Shown: positions 4,894-12,768, counted from the stretch's first letter. The stretch is DNA of 13,185 bases from CAYPPK01 sp964412615 (GCA_964412615.1 CAYPPK010000011.1:1-13185); one strand, 5' to 3'. A program made the numbers and translations. The notes: generated by a model not told the origin, from the letters alone.

Positions 4894-5865
4894 TTACTTT
4901 ATAAGATTGGGCGGAATTCTTCCCGCCAAAGCTTCAATAATATTTTTCGCGGCTAATTCCCCCATGGCTTGCCTGGTTTCTTCGGTAGCAGTAGCAGTAT
5001 GGGGGGTTAACACGACATTTTCCAGCTCAGCAAGACCCGGAGCAAGAGCCGGCTCGTTCTCGTATACATCTAGTCCTGCCCCCTTAATAACTCCGTTGCG
5101 CAAGGCCTCCACCAACGCAGCTTCGTCTACAATCGGGCCCCGGGAAGTATTAATAAGATAAGCCGTCTTTTTCATTAAACCTAGGCGGCGACCATCCACC
5201 AAATGGCGCGTAGCAGGCAATAGCGGAACGTGCACTGACACAAAATCCGCCTCTTTAAAAACATCATCAATATTTTCCTTAAATTCAGCATTAAACTCTC
5301 TTTCAAATTCTTCAGATCTTTTGACGTCGTTATAAATAACTTTCATCTCAAAACCCTTAACCGCATGATGCGCAACTCTGGAGCCAATTCTGCCCAGCCC
5401 CACTATGCCTAGCGTTTTCCCCGACAAATCATGGCCCAACAAAAGCATAGGCGCCCAGCTTTGATATTTTCCGGCTCTGATAAATTTATCCGATTCAGCC
5501 ACCCGATGAGCTATCGCCAGCATAAGAGTTATGGCGAATTCAGCCACGCTGTTGGTAAGCACCCCTGGGGTATTGGTTATCATAATTCCCCGTTCTTCGG
5601 CTGCCTTAATATCAATATTATCGTAACCCACCGCGTAGTTGGCAAATATCTTTACTCCACTTTTTTTGCCCGCTTCCAAAACATCTACGTCAATTTTTTC
5701 CGTCAGCTGGCATAAAACAGCGTCATAATTTTCTTTGGTTAGAACAGCAATAATTTCCTCTTTGCTTAGCGGGCGATCTTGAGGGCTTATGTTTACCGGA
5801 AAACCTTTTTCTTTCAGCAGGTTAATTCCTTTATCAGGAATTTGACGAGTTACAAAAATTTTCAT
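4894..5865 (-). CDS. D-2-hydroxyacid dehydrogenase (glyoxylate/hydroxypyruvate reductase-like)
   Basis: A cytosolic NAD(P)-dependent enzyme that reduces a 2-keto acid to a D-2-hydroxy acid. The 323-aa product has normal length. It shows the substrate loop NYAVGYDNID (76-85), the nucleotide-binding GLGRIG (156-161) in TLGIVGLGRIGSRVA, catalytic R242 in NTSRGPIVDE, E271 in DVYENEP and H289 in LTPHTATAT. The segment WAPMLLLGHDLSGKTLGI most resembles glyoxylate/hydroxypyruvate reductases; D-lactate or phosphoglycerate dehydrogenase activity cannot be excluded. The acidic D180 after the second beta strand favours NADH. It starts 3 nt after the fba stop without a Shine-Dalgarno sequence and belongs to the sugar-phosphate gene set, where it may re-oxidise NADH. 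Confidence 0.88.
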   Translation of the reverse strand: MKIFVTRQIPDKGINLLKEKGFPVNISPQDRPLSKEEIIAVLTKENYDAVLCQLTEKIDVDVLEAGKKSGVKIFANYAVGYDNIDIKAAEERGIMITNTPGVLTNSVAEFAITLMLAIAHRVAESDKFIRAGKYQSWAPMLLLGHDLSGKTLGIVGLGRIGSRVAHHAVKGFEMKVIYNDVKRSEEFEREFNAEFKENIDDVFKEADFVSVHVPLLPATRHLVDGRRLGLMKKTAYLINTSRGPIVDEAALVEALRNGVIKGAGLDVYENEPALAPGLAELENVVLTPHTATATEETRQAMGELAAKNIIEALAGRIPPNLIK

Positions 5866-5868
5866 TTT

Positions 5869-6726
5869 TTATATTTTATTTATTGATCCAAATAATTGCA
5901 GCTTTTCTTTTATCATCTCTTTCATTGCATGTTTTGCCGACTCATCCAATTTATACATGGCCGCTTCTTCCGGTCTTTCAGCCAGCGTTTTTTTAAGCTC
6001 TTTTACATATACTACCCTGATGTCGGTATTAATATGTATATTGGCAATGCCGGCGGCAATCGCCTCTTTTATTTGCTCATTAGGGATTCCGGAACCGGCA
6101 TGAAGCACTAAAGCAACCGTTTCGGGAACCGCCAAGCGGATTGCCTTAATTCTTTCCATATCCAGTGCTGGCTCATCAAGCGAGATCCCATGAATATTTC
6201 CTACGGCAATGGCCAGCCGATCCACGCCGGTTTTGGCCACAAACTCTTTGGCTTGCATAGGATCAGTATAATCTTCCGGTCTTACTTCAATTTTTTTATT
6301 TTGAATTTGGGATTCGCCGCGAAGATACCCGAGCTCCCCCTCTACACTCAAGCTTGTAGCACGGGCGTATTCGACTATCTCTTTCGTGCCGCGGACGTTT
6401 TCTTCAAAAGATTTTGCCGATAAATCTATATGCACAGAATCATAGCCGGCATCAATGTCTCTTTGGGCCGATTCCACGCTTTTATGGTGGTCGGCATTTA
6501 AAAAAATAGGAATTTCATATTCCTTTCTAAATACATCCCGCAGAGCTATAGCTTCCGCGTGTCCTAAATGTTTCCCCTCCCCTTCCGAAGTGCCGATAAT
6601 TGCCGGCGCGCCCACTTCTTTGCAAGCCTCCACAATCGCCCGCATCTGGTCAAGTTCAGATGCATTAAAATGGCCCGTGGCCCAGTGTTCTTTTGTCGCT
6701 TTTTTTAGATATTCTTTAAAATTCAT
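5869..6726 (-). CDS. fba: Class II fructose-bisphosphate aldolase family protein
   Basis: Zinc-dependent aldolase joining or splitting dihydroxyacetone phosphate and an aldose phosphate. The 285-aa product shows D79-H80-H81 in FLNADHHKS (catalytic Asp and zinc His), E129/E131 in SVEGELG, H179 in AVGNIHG (zinc), H209 in LVLHAGSGI (zinc and phosphate loop) and N233-T234-D235 in HINTDIR. These are the standard landmarks of the family that includes fructose-1,6- and tagatose-1,6-bisphosphate aldolases. The substrate is not settled by sequence, but the neighbours (transketolase, PfkB kinase) favour fructose bisphosphate. The ATG at 6726 follows the kinase stop by 16 nt with no Shine-Dalgarno sequence. 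It lies within the leftward gene set and 3 nt before the dehydrogenase. Confidence 0.9.
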   Translation of the reverse strand: MNFKEYLKKATKEHWATGHFNASELDQMRAIVEACKEVGAPAIIGTSEGEGKHLGHAEAIALRDVFRKEYEIPIFLNADHHKSVESAQRDIDAGYDSVHIDLSAKSFEENVRGTKEIVEYARATSLSVEGELGYLRGESQIQNKKIEVRPEDYTDPMQAKEFVAKTGVDRLAIAVGNIHGISLDEPALDMERIKAIRLAVPETVALVLHAGSGIPNEQIKEAIAAGIANIHINTDIRVVYVKELKKTLAERPEEAAMYKLDESAKHAMKEMIKEKLQLFGSINKI

Positions 6727-6742
6727 TAATTTGCAATATCAA

Positions 6743-7762
6743 CTAAATGGGCCGCGGATAATAATCTTCCGGCGCTTTGGCTAAATATTCTTCTAGTTTT
6801 TCCCGGGTAAGGAGTCCTGCTTGCGCGCCGATACCCTGCACTACAGACATGGAGTTCACTGGCCCCCAGCGGAGAGCTTCTTTAATATCTTTGCCGAGCG
6901 CCAATGCTACCGTAAATGTTGAGGAAAAAGCATCTCCCGCTCCGGTTCGTGAAATCGGCGGCTTGGGGTCTGGATATAATCTCATGGAATACATTTCTTT
7001 TCCGTCAAAAGCATAAGCCCCTTTTACTCCGTCAGTGATCACCACAATTTTAGGGCCAAGCTCGGCAATTTCTTGAAGCAATTTTTTTATATCTTCTTCC
7101 TGAATTTCCAGAATCCGTTGCGCCTCTTCTTTGTTGCAGAAAAGAACATTTGCGCGGGCGTATATTTTTTGCAGCTTATTCTTCCCAAATTTCATCTGAT
7201 AAGTTCCCGGCTGAAAAGCAAGCTTAATAGCCGGATGTCTTTCAAGATAAGCGGCCAGGGTTTGGTGAAATTCCAAAGAATTTTCTCCCAGCGAAGAAAA
7301 ATATATCCATTTCGGTTCGCCAATATCCGGCAAAACATAAGGATATTTTTGGTGCTTAATCAAAATCGTACGTTCGTCTCCATACCAAAGAACATAGTGA
7401 TAATTGGTCGGGATTCCACGGTGAGATTTTACGAAATCGGTAGCTACTCCCTCTTTTTTAAATACGCTAAGAATTTCTCTTCCCTGTTCATCATCCCCCA
7501 CATTGGAAACAAAAGCAGAATTCAGGCCGAGCCGCGCCGCGCTTACCGCGGCGTTGGCGGCATTTCCAACTCCGGCCACCACATGCACATCGTCATAAGG
7601 AATTTTGTCGCCAAAACGCATGCAAATTTCCCGGCCCGAGCCGTGATCCATTTCCACATGCGCGGAATTTATATTCAAACGGATAAAAGCATCGGTGACC
7701 GTGTCGCCGATGGCTACAAAATCGTATTGTTCTTGGGAAAAAATGTTCATGCTGTATAACAT
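6743..7762 (-). CDS. PfkB/ribokinase-family sugar kinase
   Basis: ATP-dependent sugar or nucleoside kinase of the PfkB fold. N-terminal DFVAIGDTVTDAF (14-26) is the usual first strand. G64-x-G-N-A-A-N (64-70) followed by AARLG is signature 1, with an extra segment EICMRFGDKIPYDD before it. SRTGAGDAF (271-279) carries the anion hole and catalytic base D277. The Asp-Thr that usually precedes GAGD is replaced by Ser-Arg-Thr, and the Gly that usually follows DAFxx is Thr (SSTF). The substrate cannot be read off the sequence. Given the neighbours, fructose-6-phosphate, a pentose or a nucleoside are all possible, and a phosphofructokinase role would link to fba. The start is ATG 7762, inside a palindrome, or ATG 7750; the latter fits relatives' lengths equally well. 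Confidence 0.85.
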   Translation of the reverse strand: MLYSMNIFSQEQYDFVAIGDTVTDAFIRLNINSAHVEMDHGSGREICMRFGDKIPYDDVHVVAGVGNAANAAVSAARLGLNSAFVSNVGDDEQGREILSVFKKEGVATDFVKSHRGIPTNYHYVLWYGDERTILIKHQKYPYVLPDIGEPKWIYFSSLGENSLEFHQTLAAYLERHPAIKLAFQPGTYQMKFGKNKLQKIYARANVLFCNKEEAQRILEIQEEDIKKLLQEIAELGPKIVVITDGVKGAYAFDGKEMYSMRLYPDPKPPISRTGAGDAFSSTFTVALALGKDIKEALRWGPVNSMSVVQGIGAQAGLLTREKLEEYLAKAPEDYYPRPI

Positions 7763-7791
7763 TCTAACATTCTGCAGAATGTTAGAATGTT
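7758..7791 (-). repeat. Perfect 34-nt palindrome made of octamer repeats
   Basis: The segment reads AACATTCT twice, then GC, then AGAATGTT twice, with full dyad symmetry. It covers the last codons and stop of tktC, the gap, and the first possible ATG of the kinase gene. As RNA it would form a stem of about 15 bp with a 4-nt loop. No T tract follows, so it is not an intrinsic terminator. Confidence 0.85.
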
Positions 7792-8792
7792 TTCCGCTTC
7801 ATGACTTCCCTGGCTGCTTTAATAATATGTTTAACCCCCATGCCGAATTTTTCAATAAGTTCCTGCGGAGCTCCCGACTCGCCAAAGCGATTATGCACGC
7901 CGACAAATTCCATGGGAACGGGGTGGGTCTTGGCTAAAAATTCGGCCACGGCCGAACCCATGCCTCCTGTAATTTGATGCTCTTCCACGGTAACTACGGC
8001 ACCCGCTTCTTTGGCCGCTTGCAAAATAGTTTTTTCGTCCAGAGGTTTTACTGACGCACTGTTTATAACCCGTAATGCCAATCCTTCTTTTTCTAAATCA
8101 ACCGCGGCCAAAATGGCATTATGCACTAAGGGTCCGCAGGCGATAATAGCTGCATCAGGTTTTCTGCCTCTAGGTTCGTTCCAATAAACATAGGCCTTAC
8201 CGATTTCAAATGGAGTTTCCTCGGTGGTAAAGACAGGAGTTTTTTCCCTGGCAAAACGGGCATAGCATGGTCCCTCAACTTTTGCCATGGCATAAGAAAT
8301 TTTTCTTCCTTCATGCATATCGCAAGGAGCAAAAATTCTCATGTTGGGAATAGGCCGCATAATAGCCATGTCTTCAATCGCTTGATGGGTAGCGCCATCC
8401 GGCCCCACCGAAACGCCGGCATGGGAGCCAATAATTTTTACATTACGTTCGTTGTAGCAAATAGTGGTGCGGATTTGCTCCCAGTTCCTTCCCGGACTGA
8501 ACATGGCATAGGAAGTTATAAAAGGTATTTTGCCCATGGCGGCCATGCCTGATGCAACCGTCGCCATATTTTGCTCGGCCACTCCCATTTCCACAAATCT
8601 CTCCGGATATTTTTTGGCAAACATCTCCATGCGGGTTGATTCGGTCAGATCCGCGCAAAGCCCCACAATATTCGGATCCCCGTCAGCTGCTTGCACCAAC
8701 CCCAAACCAAAACCTTCTCTGGTTGGTTTTTGCTCCAGAGATTTTAAATCCAGAATATTATCAACTAATTTCACTTTCGGATTAATCGGCAT
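7782..8792 (-). CDS. tktC: Transketolase, C-terminal subunit
   Basis: Pyrimidine-binding and C-terminal domains of a split transketolase, which moves two-carbon ketol units between sugar phosphates using thiamine diphosphate. The 336-aa product has E73 in VEMGVAEQNMATVASGMA, the Glu that activates the cofactor's aminopyrimidine. It also has SHAGVSVGPDGATHQAIEDMAIMR, the phosphate/substrate loop, and in the C-terminal domain VEEHQITGGMGSAVAE and RFGESGAPQEL. It needs the N-terminal subunit encoded by the gene just before it (9-nt gap), and together they equal one full-length transketolase. Distinction from 1-deoxyxylulose-5-phosphate synthase rests on the split layout and the pentose-phosphate neighbours. 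ATG 8792 has no Shine-Dalgarno sequence. Confidence 0.92.
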   Translation of the reverse strand: MPINPKVKLVDNILDLKSLEQKPTREGFGLGLVQAADGDPNIVGLCADLTESTRMEMFAKKYPERFVEMGVAEQNMATVASGMAAMGKIPFITSYAMFSPGRNWEQIRTTICYNERNVKIIGSHAGVSVGPDGATHQAIEDMAIMRPIPNMRIFAPCDMHEGRKISYAMAKVEGPCYARFAREKTPVFTTEETPFEIGKAYVYWNEPRGRKPDAAIIACGPLVHNAILAAVDLEKEGLALRVINSASVKPLDEKTILQAAKEAGAVVTVEEHQITGGMGSAVAEFLAKTHPVPMEFVGVHNRFGESGAPQELIEKFGMGVKHIIKAAREVMKRKTF

Positions 8793-8801
8793 GAATTTTG
8801 T

Positions 8802-9662
8802 CTATTGGTGCTCTGACTTGATTTTCCCTCCCAATGTTCTTAATTGATGCAGAGATTCCTTTGCCTCTTCTGGTTTAAAAGGCTTGGAATGCCAAGGAAA
8901 AGAAAATTCCATGAAATCCACTCCTTTGCCCGGAATGGTATGCGCGATAATCAAAACCGGCTTTTCATAAATAGCCTGGGCCGTTTCAACCGCATTAACT
9001 ATTTCTTCAAAATTATGCCCGTTTATCTCCAGCACCTGCCAATTAAATGCTTCATATTTTGCTTTAATGGGTTCCAGGGGCATAACATCTTCCGTCATGC
9101 CGTCAATTTGAATATTATTGCGGTCCATGACTGCCGTGAGGTTATCTAATTTCAGTTTTCCTGCCAGCATAACTGCTTCCCAAATATTGCCCGCATCCTG
9201 TTCACCGTCTGACATCAGACAATAAATATTAATTTTTTTCTTATCCATTTTGGCGGCAATTGCCATACCCACGGCTTGGGAAAGACCCGACCCCAAAGGC
9301 CCGGAAGTTGTTTCCAGGCCGGGAAGAGAAGTGCGGTGGGGATGCCCTTGCAGTTTGGTTCCGAACTTTCGCAATGTTTTAAATTCCGATACCGGAAAAT
9401 AACCGGCTCGCGCCATAGCCGCGTATTGCACGGGGCAAATATGACCATTGGATAAAACTAAACGATCCCTTTCCGCCCAGTCAGGTTTAGTGGGATCGTG
9501 TTTGAGAATATGAAAATAAAAAGCGGTAAAAATATCGGCCATGCCCAGCGGTCCTCCCACGTGGCCCGATCCGGCTTTTACCACCATGTCAATAATATCC
9601 CGACGGATGGTGTTGGCCATCTCCTCCAAAAATTTTATTTTGCTTTCATGCAAATGACTCAT
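8802..9662 (-). CDS. tktN: Transketolase, N-terminal subunit
   Basis: Thiamine-diphosphate-binding half of the split transketolase. The 286-aa product shows AGSGHVGGPLGMADI (30-44), the His-containing substrate/phosphate loop, RLVLSNGHICPVQYAAM, GHPHRTSLPGLETTSGPLGSGLS (107-129), and the cofactor/Mg motif SDGEQDAGNIWEAVMLA (151-167) continuing to N182-N183 (GDG-N motif, here SDG). It overlaps the 3' end of rpe by 17 nt and is followed after 9 nt by the C-terminal subunit, so coupled translation of equal amounts is likely. The gene ends in TAG. The two-gene layout is known in archaea and several bacterial lineages including candidate phyla. Confidence 0.92.
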   Translation of the reverse strand: MSHLHESKIKFLEEMANTIRRDIIDMVVKAGSGHVGGPLGMADIFTAFYFHILKHDPTKPDWAERDRLVLSNGHICPVQYAAMARAGYFPVSEFKTLRKFGTKLQGHPHRTSLPGLETTSGPLGSGLSQAVGMAIAAKMDKKKINIYCLMSDGEQDAGNIWEAVMLAGKLKLDNLTAVMDRNNIQIDGMTEDVMPLEPIKAKYEAFNWQVLEINGHNFEEIVNAVETAQAIYEKPVLIIAHTIPGKGVDFMEFSFPWHSKPFKPEEAKESLHQLRTLGGKIKSEHQ

Positions 9663-10284
9663 GCAGATTTTTTATGGCTTCTTCGGTATTGGCTGATGCA
9701 AAAATATAAGCTCCGGAAACAAGCAAATTAGCCCCAGTGATAACGGCCTTATGGGCTGAATCAGGGTTTATCCCTCCATCCACTTCTATAATACAGCTCG
9801 GACATGCCTCTCGTATATGCCCTACTTTCCCCAGTATCTCCGGCCAATCAGCTTGCTGCCCGGAAGGGCCGGGATGAACAGCCAAGGTTTGGATTATATT
9901 TACCTTACCCAGCCATGGTTCTAATTGCCTCCAGAAAGTTTCCGGATTTATGGCCAAACCGATTTCTCTGCCTGCTTCATGGCATTTTTTGATAATCAAA
10001 TCCAAATCTTTGGTGGCTTCAAGGTGCACAATGGCCCGCTTGATCGGCTTTACCAGCCACTGATCAATTATTTTTTCGGGCTCACTGACCATAAGATGGA
10101 CCTCAACATTTAGCTTTGTTGCCAGGTCAGGCAAATCAGCCGGATCGCGCCAAGTCGGGTGTTTGGAAAAAATTCCGTCCGTAACATCAAGATGGCACCA
10201 ATTTACATATGGTTCTATTTTCTTCACTCGTTCCTGGACTTGAGCAAAAGTCGGGACGTTGATAGAAGGAATTATTTCAGCCAA
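9646..10284 (-). CDS. rpe: Ribulose-phosphate 3-epimerase
   Basis: Interconverts ribulose-5-phosphate and xylulose-5-phosphate through a metal-bound enediolate on a TIM barrel. The 212-aa product has S7 (IIPSIN), H31 and D33 (CHLDVTDG), H63 (EVHLMV) and D169 (IEVDGGIN), the metal ligands and acid-base pair, plus the phosphate loops VHPGPSGQ (136-143) and LLVSGAYIF. VTDG instead of the common VMDG is a mild variant. The start is TTG 10284, directly after the rpiB stop; N-terminal similarity (MAEIIPSIN) supports it and no ATG is available nearby. It ends with TGA, showing TGA is a stop here. The end overlaps tktN by 17 nt. Xylulose-5-phosphate made here is the donor for the transketolase next door. 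Confidence 0.92.
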   Translation of the reverse strand: MAEIIPSINVPTFAQVQERVKKIEPYVNWCHLDVTDGIFSKHPTWRDPADLPDLATKLNVEVHLMVSEPEKIIDQWLVKPIKRAIVHLEATKDLDLIIKKCHEAGREIGLAINPETFWRQLEPWLGKVNIIQTLAVHPGPSGQQADWPEILGKVGHIREACPSCIIEVDGGINPDSAHKAVITGANLLVSGAYIFASANTEEAIKNLHESFA

Positions 10285-10285
10285 A

Positions 10286-10741
10286 TTACTTGAAATTATT
10301 TTTTTCTATATCTCTAATCTTGCCAATTCGCCTGATATTTCTTTCTGCGCCATCAAATTGTTTGCCAAGCCAGACCAAAGAAATATCTTTAGCTTCTGCT
10401 TCTTCAAGATGATCTGCCGCCAGCACCAAAACATTGGCATCTTCATGCTCGCGCGACTGAGCCGCCACTTGCGGATTAAAGCAAAGAGCCGCCCGGACGC
10501 CCGGAAATTTATTGGCCACCATATCCATGCCGTGTCCCGAGCCGCAGATAAGTATGCCTTTATGTGTTTCCGGATTTTCGGCGATTTTCCCCGCGACTGC
10601 CGCCGCAAAATCCGGATAGTCATCATCCTGGCGGTATTCTAAAGCGCCCAGGTCCTGGATTTCGTGCCCTTGTTGCCCAAGATATTGTTTAAGAATTTCT
10701 TTAAGCTGAAAACCGCGATGGTCTGATCCCAAATAAATCAT
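10286..10741 (-). CDS. rpiB: Ribose-5-phosphate isomerase B
   Basis: Interconverts ribose-5-phosphate and ribulose-5-phosphate. The 151-aa product matches RpiB/LacAB length and motifs: GSDHRGFQLKE (5-15, Asp7 and His8 at the active site), DYPDFA (41-46), ICGSGHGMDMVANKFPGVRAALC (65-87) with active-site C66, and SREHEDANVLVL with H99 and N103. The loop reads CGSGHG where many relatives have CGTGIG. It appears to be the first gene of the pentose-phosphate gene set: a -10 box lies 6 nt before its ATG, and rodA is 116 nt upstream. rpe starts one base after its stop. Confidence 0.92.
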   Translation of the reverse strand: MIYLGSDHRGFQLKEILKQYLGQQGHEIQDLGALEYRQDDDYPDFAAAVAGKIAENPETHKGILICGSGHGMDMVANKFPGVRAALCFNPQVAAQSREHEDANVLVLAADHLEEAEAKDISLVWLGKQFDGAERNIRRIGKIRDIEKNNFK

Positions 10742-10747
10742 AATTCA

Positions 10748-10775
10748 AGTATACCGATAATACCGTTTTAGTAAA
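10748..10775 (-). promoter_or_regulatory. Probable leaderless promoter of the rpiB gene set
   Basis: TATACT (10748-10753) ends 6 nt before ATG 10741, so +1 would coincide with the start codon. TTTACT (10770-10775) is a possible -35 at 16 nt spacing. The 116-nt gap to rodA also holds a nested inverted repeat (TAAATTTG 10817-10824 with CAAATTTA 10853-10860, around TGCTATAGCA 10834-10843) that begins in the rodA stop codon. A T6 tract follows on the minus strand, but no strong terminator stem does. Confidence 0.5.
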
Positions 10776-10857
10776 ATTTTTGTAAAAAAGACGTTCTCGT
10801 GCGAAAATAGTGAGTATAAATTTGCCTCTTTTTTGCTATAGCAGATATAAGTCAAAT

Positions 10858-11964
10858 TTATCCCACCTCCCTTCTCGCATTTATCCTTATGTTCTGCAAA
10901 ATTCCCACCCCGATTAGCAAAATTACCAAACTAGAGCCGCCGTAAGAAACAAAAGGCAGAGTGATGCCGGTAATCGGCATAACCCCTAAATTCATGCCGA
11001 TATGAATAAAACTTTGCACAAAAATATAGGCGGCAAAACCCAAAGAATAAAGCCGGGAAAAATTATCGGCACTGCTTCTGCCGATTACAATAATCCGCCA
11101 AAGCAAAATGAGAAAAAGGGTCAGCATCACCAGAACTCCGATAAAACCCCATTCTTCCGCAAAAGCGGCAAAAATAAAATCCGTTTCGGCTTCGGGCAAG
11201 AAATTTAAATGCGATTGCGAGCCGTAGCCCAAACCTTTGCCCAATAGCCTTCCCGATCCTACGGCAATCATGGATTGAATCATTTGATAGCCCGCGCCTT
11301 TGGAATCTTCATATGGATTTAAAAAAGCGGTAATGCGCTCCTTTTGATAAGGATACAGGGCGAAATTCCAAGCACTTACCGAAATTACGGCCCCCAAAAT
11401 CAATATAGCAAAAAAATGGCGCAGCTTCATGCCCGAAAAGAGAATAATAGCTACCCAAACGGCAATAAGCACCATGGCTGACCCGAGATCCGGCTGCAGC
11501 AGCACCAGCCCAACCGGAAGGGCTAAATACAAACCCGATACCAGCAAATGCCGGACGCGGTAAATTTCAATGTGACGCTTGGAAAAAAACTTGGCCAAAA
11601 GAATAATAAGCGAAATTTTCACCGCTTCCACCGGCTGGAAAAAAACATTGCCGAAAGTAAGCCAGGATGCCACTCCCCTAACGGTAAAATTACTGGCCAG
11701 CACCATAAAAAGCAGCAACACGGTTAAAAGATAGAAAAGAAACACAACTATGCTTTGGGTGCGAAAAAGGCGGAAATCAATCAAGCTTGCGGTAAAAAGA
11801 AAAACAATTCCCAAGAGCGCCCATAAAAATTGGCGGTAGAAAAAAGAGGAAGAAGATACGCTGGACAAGCTGAAAAGAGTTATCAGGCCCAAGGCCATCA
11901 GTAAAAAAACCGCCCCCATAAGGAGCCAGTCATATCGCCTAAGGTGGTTGAGCATTACCGGCAT
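10858..11964 (-). CDS. rodA: SEDS-family peptidoglycan glycosyltransferase RodA
   Basis: Polytopic membrane enzyme that polymerises lipid II into glycan strands during cell elongation, working with a class B PBP. The 368-aa protein has about ten membrane segments. It carries LQPDLGSA (157-163), the loop NPYEDSKGAGYQMIQSMIAVGSG (216-238), LPEAETDFIFAAFAEEWGFIG (256-276) with D262 as the presumed catalytic Asp, and GITLPFVSYGGSSL near the end. Most relatives have EAHTDF; here His is replaced by Glu260. RodA rather than FtsW is chosen from the short cytoplasmic ends and overall similarity; FtsW cannot be fully excluded. It lies 15 nt after the upstream membrane-anchored protein, probably co-transcribed. 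No Shine-Dalgarno sequence precedes ATG 11964; ATG 11955 is an alternative start. No class B PBP gene is next to it. Confidence 0.92.
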   Translation of the reverse strand: MPVMLNHLRRYDWLLMGAVFLLMALGLITLFSLSSVSSSSFFYRQFLWALLGIVFLFTASLIDFRLFRTQSIVVFLFYLLTVLLLFMVLASNFTVRGVASWLTFGNVFFQPVEAVKISLIILLAKFFSKRHIEIYRVRHLLVSGLYLALPVGLVLLQPDLGSAMVLIAVWVAIILFSGMKLRHFFAILILGAVISVSAWNFALYPYQKERITAFLNPYEDSKGAGYQMIQSMIAVGSGRLLGKGLGYGSQSHLNFLPEAETDFIFAAFAEEWGFIGVLVMLTLFLILLWRIIVIGRSSADNFSRLYSLGFAAYIFVQSFIHIGMNLGVMPITGITLPFVSYGGSSLVILLIGVGILQNIRINARREVG

Positions 11965-11979
11965 GAAAAACTAAGGATG

Positions 11980-12768
11980 TTAGCGCGGCTGAAGGATAAT
12001 TGCCGGATCAAATATATTAACCCGGGGTTCTATAATTATTGAGCTAATTTTACCTTTTAACTCTTCCGGCCAAAGGAATTTAACGCTACGGCTGGAGCCG
12101 GCTTGCATTTCTTCAATGACGGTACGGTTTGAACCGAGCAGATTTTCTTCCTCGTCCAAAATTATTGCCTTTACTTCCACTTCCTTGAAATCAAAAATCG
12201 TGCGATTTAAAATCTTTGCTTCAATCACACTCTGTTTTCTGCCTTGATTTTCTTCAACTTTATAATCCCTTCGCTCCACCACTAAATTGGGCTTTTGTTC
12301 TTGTCGGTATTGCCAATCAATATTTGTTATTTTGAATTCAACCCGAGTCGGTTCTCTTTCTGTTTTTATATTTGATTCCACCACGTAGGTACGCTCCTGA
12401 GCGAAAAGAAAAGTGGTGCCACGGCGAGTGGCAACCGGGGTAAAGCCCTCAAAAATAGTGAATTCATATTGAACCGCCGCTGAAGAAAGGACTTCATTCA
12501 GGTTTTGGATCAAAGCTACCGCGTCGTAAGAATTTTCCCGTACCGGCACTACCCGGGCCCAAAAAATCGCCATTGATTTTGGATTTTTAAATTCACAAGG
12601 GCCGCAGGGTCCGCCGCAATCAACTTCCAGTTCACCTTGATTTTTGCGGTTATCAAAACATGACGGTTCTGGAAACGTCTTGGAGACAGCGAAAAAAACT
12701 ATCGCCGCAGCGGGAAGGGCAATAATCAGAAGAATAACTAATTGTCGGCGGGCACGCCAAGAAAACAT
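11980..12768 (-). CDS. Membrane-anchored extracytoplasmic protein with CxnDCGGxCxxC motif
   Basis: Function not recognised. A short basic N-terminus (RARR) precedes one membrane helix (residues 9-29), so the rest is expected outside. Residues 37-58 hold C37, then D-C51-G-G-x-C55-x-x-C58, resembling the Cys-rich cell-surface motif DGxxNxxExxxDCGGxCxxC seen in various secreted proteins (disulfide or metal). The remaining about 200 residues are beta-rich with two repeats of an Ig-like/FxLyD-like pattern (YDAVALIQNLNEVLSSAAVQYEF about 80-102, and SVIEAKILNRTIFDFKEVEVKAIILD about 179-204). A Shine-Dalgarno GAGGA (12776-12780) sits 7 nt before ATG 12768, which is exceptional in this window. It lies between 5S rRNA and rodA, so a cell-envelope role is plausible but unproven. 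Confidence 0.75.
   Translation of the reverse strand: MFSWRARRQLVILLIIALPAAAIVFFAVSKTFPEPSCFDNRKNQGELEVDCGGPCGPCEFKNPKSMAIFWARVVPVRENSYDAVALIQNLNEVLSSAAVQYEFTIFEGFTPVATRRGTTFLFAQERTYVVESNIKTEREPTRVEFKITNIDWQYRQEQKPNLVVERRDYKVEENQGRKQSVIEAKILNRTIFDFKEVEVKAIILDEEENLLGSNRTVIEEMQAGSSRSVKFLWPEELKGKISSIIIEPRVNIFDPAIILQPR

Noticed and set aside
7073..7759. 228-codon open frame on the plus strand
   Set aside because: Fully antisense to the PfkB kinase gene whose motifs are clear; low-complexity shadow composition and no domain.
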